A program made the position numbers and the translations under genes. This document shows, piece after piece, positions 1 to 9,548 of a stretch of DNA of 64,000 bases (within the stretch, counting starts at the first letter, position 1; each line of letters begins with the position of its first letter). The notes under the pieces were generated by a model that saw nothing but the letters and a program-made list of their open reading frames with translations, made no database searches and was not told the DNA's origin. This stretch comes from Tritrichomonas musculus (Eukaryota > Parabasalia > Tritrichomonadida > Tritrichomonadidae), in the NCBI GenBank assembly GCA_039105265.1, contig JAPFFF010000019.1:682001-746000 (forward strand), written 5' to 3'.

Positions 1-1316
1 AAGGTTGACTGAATCTTAAATGAGCGAGCTAAGATGTCAGGCTTGCTTCCTTCATAACTGATTCCAAGATTATCTTCAATTGCAGAAATGTTCTTTTCAA
101 GTTGATTGATCAAAGCTTCTTTTGATTCAATCTGATTAATCCTAGATTTCAGATTTTTCATTTTTTCGTCGGCTTGTTCTTTCTGTTTTATACACTTTGT
201 ACTAATGTTTGACATATCCTTCATTTGGCCAATTAAAAACTTATTCTTCTCATTTGGATCTTCAATTTTATCTAAATTATCTAATGCTTTTGAAGTTAAT
301 TTGTTAACGTCATCGTCTGTAACTTTTGATCCTTTCTGGATGTTATTTAATCTTTGCTGTATAGAATTTGCTTGTTCTTCATAAGATCCTGAAGAAGTAG
401 ATTCACCATCGTATAATGATAATGTTTTTTGTATGTTTTGAAGGCATTCATCCATTATCTCCTTATTCTTTTGATTTTCATCGATTTTTAAAGTTAAATC
501 TTCGATTTTTTTCTTTAAAATTTGCTCGTTTTCAGAATCAGTATTTGTATTTTGCAGTTGTTGGGCGTTTCCATTTTGATTTTGAGTTTGTTGTTTAAAT
601 TGGTTTTTCATTTGCTCAATTTCGTTTTGTAGAGATGACAAATTCAATGACTCTTTTAATTGTGCTAAATCTCCATTACCATCTTTTAGTTGCTGGATTT
701 GGGATTCAAGATTGGATAATCGCTCATCTTTTATTTTTTCTGATATTTCCCTCGTTTTAATATCATCATTTAGTGTTTGAAAAATTGAATCAACAATAGT
801 AATTTTATCTTCTGGTGGCGAGGTATTAAATTTCTCTGCTAATTCTTTTACTTTTTCGTTTGAACATTGTTGGCATTTGTTTAAAATAACTTCGTTTGTT
901 TTAACAATCAGCTGATCTTGCTGAGCTTTGGTAGTTTCAAGTTCGTTTAGTATTTTTTGTAACTGGATAATTTCATCTTTCATTTTTTTAAATTCTTTGG
1001 AATTTTCTCCGAGTCTCTTTCTAACGATAATATCAATAGCTAGTTGTCGGAGTGCTGTAAATTTTATTGTTTTAACTGCAGTATCCCAATTATTATCATC
1101 TGCTTCTTCTTTTACGATGCTAGCAATAATATTAATTGGTCGAATTAAAATGGAATCAAGTTTATCTCTGATTTGTTCAGAATCAATATCAGATAAAGTT
1201 CCTTCTTTAATTGATTTCTGCACAGTTTTTTTGCCCTTTCGGACTTTTGTTTTGATAATATGATCTTTATTTGTTTGATCTATTTGTGGATGAGGAGTTG
1301 TCATTTCCTCACTCAT
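1..1316 (-). CDS. Coiled-coil protein, 5' part (runs off left edge)
   Basis: An open frame starts at ATG 1314-1316 and stays open to base 1, so the C-terminus is outside the window. The visible 438 residues begin MSEEMTTPHPQIDQTNKD. A basic stretch (KVRKGKKTVQK) follows, then a short helical part near residues 50-110, then long Gln/Glu/Lys/Asn-rich heptad-like segments typical of coiled coils. A CxxC occurs near residue 155 (NKCQQCSNEK). No catalytic domain or membrane segment is visible. A structural or cytoskeletal scaffold role is possible, but the family is not recognised. The upstream gap of about 2.2 kb separates it from the next gene. Confidence 0.85.
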   Translation of the reverse strand, partial: MSEEMTTPHPQIDQTNKDHIIKTKVRKGKKTVQKSIKEGTLSDIDSEQIRDKLDSILIRPINIIASIVKEEADDNNWDTAVKTIKFTALRQLAIDIIVRKRLGENSKEFKKMKDEIIQLQKILNELETTKAQQDQLIVKTNEVILNKCQQCSNEKVKELAEKFNTSPPEDKITIVDSIFQTLNDDIKTREISEKIKDERLSNLESQIQQLKDGNGDLAQLKESLNLSSLQNEIEQMKNQFKQQTQNQNGNAQQLQNTNTDSENEQILKKKIEDLTLKIDENQKNKEIMDECLQNIQKTLSLYDGESTSSGSYEEQANSIQQRLNNIQKGSKVTDDDVNKLTSKALDNLDKIEDPNEKNKFLIGQMKDMSNISTKCIKQKEQADEKMKNLKSRINQIESKEALINQLEKNISAIEDNLGISYEGSKPDILARSFKIQST

Positions 1317-2438
1317 CTAAAATTTTATTCACTGAAATTAAAAGGTTAAAATAGAAATAATAAACTTACTTTTTGAGGAAAAATGAATATATATTGATAT
1401 AAAAAATAATTTTGGTACTATTAATATGTTTTTTTTATTTTAATATTATATAAAAATAATATATTAATTTTTGTCAATCAATTTTCAATTAGATTAAAAT
1501 ATATTTTGTCGTTTTTCATAAACAATAACTTTGAATCATTTCAAATTTGAAGCACAACTGAAATTTTCTTTTAGACATGAAAATAAATAATTTTAGTTCT
1601 TGTAATTGATCCATAATATTTTATTGATATTATTAATTTTTTATTGAAATTTTAGTGATATGATTTTTGACTAAATTTCGGATGGGCATTTCTATGAGTT
1701 AATACAAATTTCAATTGAATTCAATTGAATTGAAAGAAAAAATATTAAATATTTATATCTTGCTAGTGTATTGATAAATTCAATAATTATATATATATTT
1801 ATTTTCGTTTAATAATGTAATAACCAATCCATAAATTATCTGGTGTTTATTATTATTTGTAATTAGAATTTTGAATATATATTATCTCCTTTCAAAAAAA
1901 AAAAAAAGATTCCTCTAAAAAAGTTTTACTCTGAAATTTGTTACGATAATTCAAAATTTATGAAAATTCTGAGAGCTTACACAAATTTTATTATCCAGCT
2001 TGATATTTTTAGGTGTGTTATTCTGATAATCGGTATCAAATTGTCACTTTTTTATTCTTTGATAATTGATATTGATATCAGGTTTTAAAACTTTTTGTTA
2101 AAAAAAAAAATTTTTACAACCCTCATAAATTTAATTCAATCCATACTTTAAAAAATATAGTTTATTTAATTTAATTATTTATATATATATTGATTTTTGG
2201 AGATAAAAGGTATTTGATATTGATAACAACATTTAATTTTAAACGTTTTTATAGATATAGATAAAAGAGGCCAATAATTGATATCGAGACTTAACAAGCC
2301 TACTAAATTTCTTATCGAGGTTTGGTATATGACTCTTATTTCTCATGATTCCAAATGGTTTATAGTAAATTCTAAATATACCAAACCTTTTAATTTTTAT
2401 TTTTGGAATCATCGAAAAAATATTATTTAATATACCTC

Positions 2439-2456
2439 AAACTCCTCGAGGAGTTT
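2439..2456. repeat. 18-bp perfect palindrome
   Basis: AAACTCCTCGAGGAGTTT is exactly self-complementary, centred on CTCGAG, and GC-rich for its surroundings. Function unknown; a protein-binding site or repeat remnant are both possible. Confidence 0.6.
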
Positions 2457-2570
2457 TATTCTTATCTTGTAATATCGGAAAAAATCTATTGAATTATAAA
2501 ATTTCTTAAAAAAGAATGTATTTTTATAATTTGAGTATTAAAGATGCCATCAATACATTATATTGTTTAT

Positions 2571-2654
2571 GATCGATCATCATGGTGTAAAAAAAAATGT
2601 GATTAGTAATTGTTTTCATATCATATTTTATATATTACATCATGATAATCGATC
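2571..2654. repeat. Inverted repeat, 20-bp arms (18/20 matching)
   Basis: Arm 1 (2571-2590) starts GATCGATCATCATGG. The reverse complement of arm 2 (2635-2654) starts GATCGATTATCATGA. The spacer is 44 bp. This could be a hairpin-forming site or a small decayed inverted-repeat element. Confidence 0.55.
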
Positions 2655-3520
2655 ATCTCGATATCATATTTTTAAACTTTTCTGATCTGAAGCAAAAAAA
2701 CTTATATTTTATTAATTTTGTTAACAATATCTAAAAAAGTACTGATAATTGTCATCATTTATCGAGATATAACAAGTCTGATAAAGGAAATAAATAATTT
2801 CCAAAATTAATGCTTAAACTAGGATGTAATATTCAAAAAATTTAATACAACATAATCAATATTTTTTAAAAATTTATGTTTTCTAAGTTTTCTAAACAAA
2901 TTTTGTTTCATATACATACATATTTATAAATAAATGCACTTATTCTTCACATTGGTCTGTATATTCCATATTTTTGAGGAATTATTTGAATATAAATAGA
3001 AAAAAAGGGGTTCTTGCTATTATTGTGCTCTCCAAATTATAACTATTGGATAACTCCTTTTAATAATCTTTTCTACTAATTTCCAAAGGAATTTTTATAG
3101 GGATATTGAGTAATTATATGATGCTCACTTTTAGTAAACGATTTTATATACTTATCATTATATAAAGCTCGTTAGGAATAAGACTAAATAAATTTCATTT
3201 AATAGGCAAAAAATAATAGTCAAAATATTTTGACATTGTTAGAAAAAAAGTGAAATTCATTTCATAAGCTTGCAAAAGAATAATTATCATATGAAAAATT
3301 ATTATATATATTAAATTGATATCATTTGGAAAATGATCGTCAAAATTTCAGAATATATTTGGTTATACACAAAGCCAAAATAAAACTGAATTTTGAATGA
3401 TTATAAAAATCACAGTATTTTTGTCATCAGAAATTTGATTGTGTTCGTTTATCAAATGAATTGGTTGAATAAATTTTTGTTAAAGTACATTCAATTAAAT
3501 ATAAAGCATTTTATTCTCAA

Positions 3521-5530
3521 ATGGATCAAAATAATGAACAGCTTCTTGAAGAGATTTCGATAACTCACGCTCACACTCCTAGCGATATTGTTGGTAACGA
3601 AATCGACTTTTTATCTTTCTATCAATCTAGCTTCATAAAAGTTGAAATTCGTAATCGTTTTTTTTATTCAATTCAAATGTTTCAAATGTTTTTCATAACT
3701 ATTATTTCTACATTAGTTGTTCTCCCAACCGTTGAAAGTGAAAATTCAAGCATTAAAATTTTCAATGATATTTTATCTTTTTTTTACATTTCCCCGTATT
3801 TCTTTAATCATTCTGTTTCTTCATACGTTGTAATTGGTACAATTTTACTTTTAATATTAGTTATAATAGGATATACATTTTTCATTGGATTTAAAATTAG
3901 AGAAGATACACCTCTTAATTCGAATTCATTGAAACCATGGATTATTGTTCATCGTTTATTTTTGCCTTTCCCTGGTTATATGATTGGATGTTTTTTAGGC
4001 TTTTATTTTCAAGAGTTAACTCAAAACATATACCTATGTCAAATACTTTTGGTAACTTTTACTGGAATGTTCTGGTGTTGGGTTATTTTTACAAGTAATT
4101 TATTATATAATGATTATCCATTCAAAAGAAAAAATGACGTATGTCAAATTCATCATACTCAGATTACATTTGATTCCATAATCACAATAATACCAATGAT
4201 ACAAACTACTCTTCCATCTGTTCTTTCTGTCTTTGTTCAGCCAACAGCAAATGCTACTTTATATTCATTTTTATCATCTTTGTCATCAATTATTATAGTT
4301 ATATATATTTCGATAAGCAAGCCATATATCAATGATTTAATGAATCAATATGTTTTCTTTTTATTTTTAATCAAAATACCAATAAGCTTTGTCTGGCTCA
4401 TTGAAATTGCTTATGAAAAGAAATTTGAATTGTATCTTTTATTCTGTATTATCTTTATCATTGCATCTTTCGTTGTAACTCGTCTCTTAGTTTCATGTTT
4501 CTTCAATTGCCACAAACCAGCCCAATCTACTGTACCATCTAATTTTTCGAATCAAATCCAAGATCAAGTTCAAACTCAAATTAATGATTCCGAAATTAGC
4601 AACAGCTACCAAGATCAAATTAATGGTAACAATCATCAAATTCAAAATTCAGTATTTGATCCCACAGCAAACTGTTGTTATCCGTTTAACTTAATATCGC
4701 TAACATATCAAGATTTAGCATTAGGTGTTTATCTTGTTTCTGCAATTCTCCTTATGTTAACTTTAAATGCTGTAGCAGCCCAACGAATGCCAATTGCAAA
4801 TGCTCTTCCGGATTTAATACAAGATCATTTTAATGTTTCACATTACCTAAGACTAAATGTGGCAGAAAAATCATTTCAATTTTCAAATATTATTGTTTTA
4901 ATCCAAGTTTTCCTCCTCATTTCATATTTCTTATTTGTTCCACAATATGTAAACGCGCGTCGACTTGCCTTCGTTTATGCATCTCTTTGCATAATTAGAA
5001 CTGTTTCTTTTGTTGTAACAAGTCTCCCTGCTCCTTGTTCGGGCTTTCCTAAATGCCCTTGTGCAGATCCTGATGTTATAAAGTTCATTAAAAAACAAAA
5101 TCCAGTAAAAGTTGGCTTAACTTGGCTTTTCGGTTTAGGAATGTTTTTAGTGATGCCCCAATGTGGAGATTTGATCATTTCTGGACATACTATGTGGCTT
5201 TGGCTTACATCTCGAACGTGTTGCTCCGTAATAATATATGTAGTCCCGAGACCTTTTAATTGGCTTGCATCATGCTTCTTATTTACTTTAACTATAATCA
5301 CAATGATTTACATAATTTTAGCTAGGAATCACTATTCAATTGATGTTTGGTTTGGTTTTGTATTTACCGAACTTTTATGGACATTATACAATTCATACTG
5401 GGCAAGATCAATTGCATCGCCTCTTCCAAGTGACTCGCTTTTATTAAGATTTATTAGGTGGATTGAAACAAGACCTCCCAATAGAGTTCTAATGCAAACT
5501 AGGAGAATGGCATTGCATGGCAATGCATAA
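3521..5530 (+). CDS. Sphingomyelin-synthase-like membrane enzyme with extra N-terminal multipass domain
   Basis: A 669-residue polytopic membrane protein. The C-terminal third (about 395-640) carries the four signatures of sphingomyelin synthase / ceramide phosphotransferases. D1 is LPD at 429-431, D2 is RR at 480-481 followed by TSLPAPC, D3 is CGDLIISGHT with His556, and D4 is NHYSIDV with His604 and Asp608. The His/His/Asp set is the known catalytic triad of this PAP2-related family, which moves a phospho-headgroup from a phospholipid to ceramide at Golgi or plasma membrane. The headgroup (choline, ethanolamine or inositol) cannot be told from sequence. Residues 40-330 add about eight hydrophobic segments not found in ordinary SMS proteins of about 400 residues, joined by a Gln/Asn-rich linker (about 340-385). 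The start is the first ATG. Confidence 0.85.
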   Translation: MDQNNEQLLEEISITHAHTPSDIVGNEIDFLSFYQSSFIKVEIRNRFFYSIQMFQMFFITIISTLVVLPTVESENSSIKIFNDILSFFYISPYFFNHSVSSYVVIGTILLLILVIIGYTFFIGFKIREDTPLNSNSLKPWIIVHRLFLPFPGYMIGCFLGFYFQELTQNIYLCQILLVTFTGMFWCWVIFTSNLLYNDYPFKRKNDVCQIHHTQITFDSIITIIPMIQTTLPSVLSVFVQPTANATLYSFLSSLSSIIIVIYISISKPYINDLMNQYVFFLFLIKIPISFVWLIEIAYEKKFELYLLFCIIFIIASFVVTRLLVSCFFNCHKPAQSTVPSNFSNQIQDQVQTQINDSEISNSYQDQINGNNHQIQNSVFDPTANCCYPFNLISLTYQDLALGVYLVSAILLMLTLNAVAAQRMPIANALPDLIQDHFNVSHYLRLNVAEKSFQFSNIIVLIQVFLLISYFLFVPQYVNARRLAFVYASLCIIRTVSFVVTSLPAPCSGFPKCPCADPDVIKFIKKQNPVKVGLTWLFGLGMFLVMPQCGDLIISGHTMWLWLTSRTCCSVIIYVVPRPFNWLASCFLFTLTIITMIYIILARNHYSIDVWFGFVFTELLWTLYNSYWARSIASPLPSDSLLLRFIRWIETRPPNRVLMQTRRMALHGNA

Positions 5531-5686
5531 CTTTATTTATTATTAACAAATGTGATTTTTATTTATCTATTTATATAAAACTATATATTTAAATCGAAAT
5601 GCCTATAATTCTAGTTCATTTTTTATTGGCCAAATATATTTTCAATTTGCGAAAATTTATGAGTGGTGATATTAATAGTATTTTTA

Positions 5687-5707
5687 AAATACCTAGCCTA
5701 GGTATTT
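5687..5707. repeat. Perfect inverted repeat AAATACCTAG-C-CTAGGTATTT
   Basis: Ten-base arms surround a single C. It could form a cruciform or bind a dimeric factor. It lies in the presumed 3' region of the sphingomyelin-synthase-like gene; no function is assigned. Confidence 0.6.
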
Positions 5708-5998
5708 CATTTTTATTTATCAGATGATGACGATAATTTGTTTTGAATTTTTTTGTTAATTTGACAATTTTAAATTTTGAATTTAATAGGTCATTTGTTT
5801 AAAAATGTATGTTATATTTATATATTGATAAACAACTTAAAATTTCAATATTTAATACTATAAAATGAATTTTATTATTAATGAACTATATTATTTTTGT
5901 TTAATAAATTTGAAATTTTAGTTTGTCATATATATTTTTTTATTTTTTTGAACAATACACAATAATTTATTATTAAATGAAGTGATATGATAAAATGT

Positions 5999-6003
5999 TC
6001 ATA
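5999..6003 (+). promoter_or_regulatory. Putative initiator (TCATA)
   Basis: TCATA matches the trichomonad initiator consensus TCA-Y-W and lies 22 bases upstream of the MIF start codon, the distance expected for the very short leaders of trichomonad mRNAs. Motif match only. Confidence 0.4.
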
Positions 6004-6020
6004 TCACAGATACAACTTAA

Positions 6021-6371
6021 ATGCCTTGCCTTCAAGTTCGTGTCAACATTCAACTTACAGAACAACAGAAAAAAGAAGCAGTCCTTGCTCTTTCCAAGAT
6101 AGTTTCAAGTGGAACTGGCAAACCAGAAGCATATGTTATGGTTATCGTTCAAGATAATGTTTGCATGTCATTTGGCGGAACCACTGATCCATGCGTCTTT
6201 ATGGATCTTCGTTCAATTGGATGCATTGATCGTAAGAGCAACAAGAAATATTCTGCCGCATTATCCAAATATTGGGCAGACCATTTCAAAGTCCCAGCTG
6301 ATCGCTGCTACATCTCATTCCAAAATGCTCCTGGTGAAAACTGGGGATATGATGGTGATACTTTCGGTTAA
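6021..6371 (+). CDS. Macrophage migration inhibitory factor (MIF)-like protein
   Basis: 116 residues, the normal MIF length. Pro2, which becomes the N-terminal catalytic proline of the tautomerase after Met removal, is present (MPCLQVRVN). The family core PEAYVMVIV, FGGTTDPCVFMDLRSIG and the C-terminal DRCYISF with NWGYDGDTFG also match. MIF homologues form trimers. Trichomonas vaginalis secretes one that mimics the human cytokine, so a secreted host-interaction role is possible here, by analogy. No signal peptide, as expected for this family. The start is fixed by the catalytic proline. Confidence 0.95.
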   Translation: MPCLQVRVNIQLTEQQKKEAVLALSKIVSSGTGKPEAYVMVIVQDNVCMSFGGTTDPCVFMDLRSIGCIDRKSNKKYSAALSKYWADHFKVPADRCYISFQNAPGENWGYDGDTFG

Positions 6372-6821
6372 ATCTAAACAATTATTTTTTAAATTTTTCT
6401 TATTTTTGTTTTCTCATCATTAAAATGTTATAAAATTTTATAAATCATGATATTTATGCATTTTAGGTTTATGAACAAAATATTATTTCGATTCTTTGGC
6501 CTTATTATAATCAGAATTAATCCTTTTGAAGTATGAATTTGAATATGGTATGTAAATTGTTTGTAAATTGCCCGTAGATTTAAAACTCATCAAGTTTCAA
6601 ATACACATTCAAATAGACACAGTACTAGCAAAGCATGTAAATCATTCTTTATTTAGTTTACCTTTAATCTATGCATATCTTTTAACATAAATTAATTAAA
6701 ATATTATAATTTTTGGCAGTTGAATAGAGGATATTTTTATTTATTCAGATAGCAACTTTTTATAAGATTTTATAAGTTTTATTTGTGAAAAGAGCTTTCT
6801 GAAAATAATATTTATACTAAC
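6372..6821. other. Intergenic spacer
   Basis: 450 bp of AT-rich sequence between same-strand genes. No coding frame, structural RNA or clear repeat is seen. Confidence 0.6.
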
Positions 6822-8252
6822 ATGAGCTTTATTTTTGGTAAAAAAGAAGCTCAGCCAAATGTTCAATCCATCATTGATTCCATCCAAAAATCGCCAACTG
6901 TTGAACTTTATACTAGCCTACAAAATTTCATTCCTACCGAATCTGAATTGATTCTAACTCAATTATTAAATAACATGGTTTCCACGCTTATTCGGCCATC
7001 TTCAGATCCGCAGGTGCAAAAAGAAATCATTAATGTAATGCATAAAATAATTTTTGAAGCTGAATCAAATAACCCAGAATCACATATTTATTTAATATTA
7101 ATAGAGCATGTAAACCTTGTCCAATCATTGATGGAGCACATTTATCCTCTGAATGAAAAAATAATTTATATTATAGACAAATTATATATGAAATATCCTA
7201 ATATTTTAATAGATTATTTTGTTGAACATTTAAATAGTGCAGAACAAATGATAAAATTGATTGGAGCCACGAAAAATCAGCAGGCGTCAATGATTTTTCA
7301 AAAGCTATCTGTATCAAGAAGAGATGTTTTTGAAAAACTAAAGCCTTTGATTTCAAAGAATATTAGAGCATTTCCAGCTACTACTTTTGTTGACTATATG
7401 ATTGCTTCACCTGATCTGCAAGGTTTGATTCCAAATGAAGAAATAGAAAGCTGGTTAATCCAAAATGATCGTTTCACAATTTTTGATGTTGAGTCTCTTT
7501 TGCAATTTTATCCATTTCTCTGGGAGACAGAGACCTTTTTAATAATTTTATCGAAGACAGAGCCCTCACCAGGAACCAAGCACGTTAATTGGATTCATGA
7601 AAAGCAGGCCCAGCAAAATGATTTGCAACTCTCAGAGTCAAATGCGGTAACAACTGCTAACTCTTTAGTTGATCCTAAAACAGGATTTACTGTTACTGAA
7701 GTTATTCGATTCAATAAGTTTCATCCCAATAATCAACCTACAACACCTATACTTTTCTATGATCAATGTGAGTCATATGCTTTTGTTCGTTTGTATTGTC
7801 TTTCATTTACCGATCCGTCATATCTTGATAACAGTACTATTACAATTATCTGTGATCTTTGCAATGATAAGCATGAATACATAGCCGCAGCTGCAATTCA
7901 AACACTAATATTTTGGATTATTAACTACAAGTTGACCGTTGACACTTATCTTGTTTACAGAACAGCAGGAGCCATTTTTGAAGAAAGGCCACCGCATTTG
8001 ATACTTCTGTATAAAACATTCTTACGCGTTTTAGGAACAATATTTGATAATGCTGTGTCAATCCTTGTTGCAGAGCCATTATTGACATACAAAGAATCAA
8101 TGAATGCAAAAATCTCTCAATCAAAATGGTGCTATCCTCATTTTAACAAGATGTTAAACATAATACCAAAATTAAAACTTGTTGACTATTCCGATTCATT
8201 TAAAGCTCTTGGTTATATTCTCCAATATATTGGAACTAATGAAGATGTGTAA
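6822..8252 (+). CDS. Hypothetical helical-repeat-like protein (476 aa)
   Basis: A complete frame starting MSFIFGKKEAQPN. It is almost wholly predicted alpha-helical, with leucine/isoleucine-rich helices spaced in the manner of ARM/HEAT-like solenoids. There is a less regular loop near residues 245-300 (TKHVNWIHEKQAQQND...), then more helices to the C-terminus. No catalytic motif, membrane segment or targeting signal. It lies between MIF and a long gene-free region. The family is not recognised; a scaffold or adaptor role is only an inference from the fold. Confidence 0.88.
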   Translation: MSFIFGKKEAQPNVQSIIDSIQKSPTVELYTSLQNFIPTESELILTQLLNNMVSTLIRPSSDPQVQKEIINVMHKIIFEAESNNPESHIYLILIEHVNLVQSLMEHIYPLNEKIIYIIDKLYMKYPNILIDYFVEHLNSAEQMIKLIGATKNQQASMIFQKLSVSRRDVFEKLKPLISKNIRAFPATTFVDYMIASPDLQGLIPNEEIESWLIQNDRFTIFDVESLLQFYPFLWETETFLIILSKTEPSPGTKHVNWIHEKQAQQNDLQLSESNAVTTANSLVDPKTGFTVTEVIRFNKFHPNNQPTTPILFYDQCESYAFVRLYCLSFTDPSYLDNSTITIICDLCNDKHEYIAAAAIQTLIFWIINYKLTVDTYLVYRTAGAIFEERPPHLILLYKTFLRVLGTIFDNAVSILVAEPLLTYKESMNAKISQSKWCYPHFNKMLNIIPKLKLVDYSDSFKALGYILQYIGTNEDV

Positions 8253-8483
8253 AATTTACTTTTTGTTTATATTTCATTAACCTTTTTATCATTAGATTGG
8301 ATAAAAAGCATATTTTACTATAAATAAAAGCTAAATCTGTTTGCAAAAGATATCTTTTGATTTTTATTCTATTTCTTGATTATCATATCGAGAATTCTAT
8401 TTCTAGAATTATTTATAAGCAAATAAATAAATGCATAATTTTTGTTATACATATGCTCACTTTTGACAATGGAATTTTAACCA

Positions 8484-8812
8484 TATAGTCTAGAGTAAAA
8501 CCCCCCTACAAAATGGAAAACCCCCCTACCAAATCTCTATATAAAAGAGTTAGAATCATTATATTATATATACACATAGATAAAATGTTCATTTGAAAAA
8601 ATGTTTATTATTATTTAAAAAATATTTATTTTATATTTAGATATTAGTATTTAAAAATGCAATCTATTCAATTTTTTTATCGAAAAATTGAATAGAAAAT
8701 GGTAGGTGGGTTTTCCACTATCGTACTTTTTGCCACCATTAAAGGTCAAAAATAGGTGAATAAAAATGGTAGGGGGTTTTCCATTGGTAGGGGGGTTTTC
8801 CAGTAGACTATA
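8484..8812. mobile_element. MITE-like element with TATAGTCTA ends and G-tract subterminal repeats
   Basis: A 329-bp segment bounded by TATAGTCTA at 8484-8492 and its complement TAGACTATA at 8804-8812. Just inside each end are matching blocks reading, towards the centre, AAAACCCCCCTAC then ATGGAAAACCCCC. A further related copy on the opposite orientation lies at 8698-8720 (GGTAGGTGGGTTTTCC). The terminal TA can be read as a TA target duplication, as for Tc1/mariner-type MITEs. No transposase is encoded, so it would be non-autonomous. The G/C runs stand out sharply from the AT-rich surroundings. Confidence 0.7.
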
Positions 8813-9548
8813 AAATTTATTATTTAATTCACTTAACTTTTTAATTATTTGACCACTTTTTTTCCAATTTGAAATGATAATTGAATTAAAAGCTAATGAA
8901 TATTCACTAAAGCTATAAAATATTGTAATTTGAATAATATAATCAAAATAATTTAATCGATAAAAATGAAGCAATATCCTAGAAAAACTGAAAAATGAGA
9001 TTTGAATATTTTCGTTTTTTGTAAAATAATGCTCGGTTTAGTACACTTTTCAAACATGTTTATCTTGTTAAAAAACAAAAATTGTATTATTCAATCATGT
9101 TAACAATCAATATAAAATGATTATTATTATAATAAAACATCAATAAAGAATTAAAAAATTGATTGTAAAGAAATTTTGCATATTTCTTAAAAAATTAAAA
9201 CTTAAATTAAAAAAACATCTATCTATTTACTCAAATAATTGAATAAAAATATTCAAAAAAATGCACTTATAGAAAAAGTTAAGCAAAAAGATCTTTATTG
9301 AACATCTTTATGTAATAAGTAAGTTTAGTATTCTGTAGACCGGTATTACATTCTTTCCAAATGTACATTTCTTCCCATGCGCATCGATAGGATCGATAAT
9401 TCATATTTTTCTCTTGCTATGATCTTCTTTAGTTTTAATTATCAAAACCTAAAATAAAATATCAATTCAATTATTTTTGAATGTTTTTGAATTGATTATT
9501 TTTGTCCTTTTCATTTTTGAAAGAACAGAACATTATTTTAAAGTTTAT

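Larger units (their letters stand above)
2283..2786. repeat. Degenerate direct repeat pair (ATCGAGA..TAACAAG)
   Basis: Two copies of a motif of about 26 bp lie in the same orientation at 2283-2308 and 2761-2786. Shared parts are ATCGAGA, TAACAAG and TAAA. Each is preceded by an ATAATTG-type string. They may be remnants of an old dispersed repeat. Confidence 0.4.
1317..3520. other. Gene-free AT-rich spacer
   Basis: About 2.2 kb without a credible coding frame, very AT-rich with poly-A and poly-T runs (for example near 1895-1908 and 2101-2110). It contains a perfect palindrome (2439-2456), a near-perfect hairpin (2571-2654) and a degenerate repeated motif around GATATCGA/ATCGAGA (2283 and 2761). 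It probably holds the 5' regions of both divergently transcribed flanking genes. Decayed repeat sequence is possible but not proven. Confidence 0.6.
5531..6020. other. Intergenic spacer
   Basis: 490 bp of AT-rich sequence between two same-strand genes. It holds a perfect 21-bp inverted repeat (5687-5707) about 160 bp after the first stop and an initiator-like TCATA just before the next gene. Nothing else recognised. Confidence 0.6.

Noticed and set aside
8651-8974. 107-codon minus-strand frame
   Set aside because: It runs through the end of the 329-bp inverted-repeat element into flanking AT-rich DNA, with no domain.
9279-9404. 41-codon minus-strand frame (MNYRSYRCAWEEMYIW)
   Set aside because: Has an ATG and stop but is too short, with no initiator-like site or relatives I recognise.
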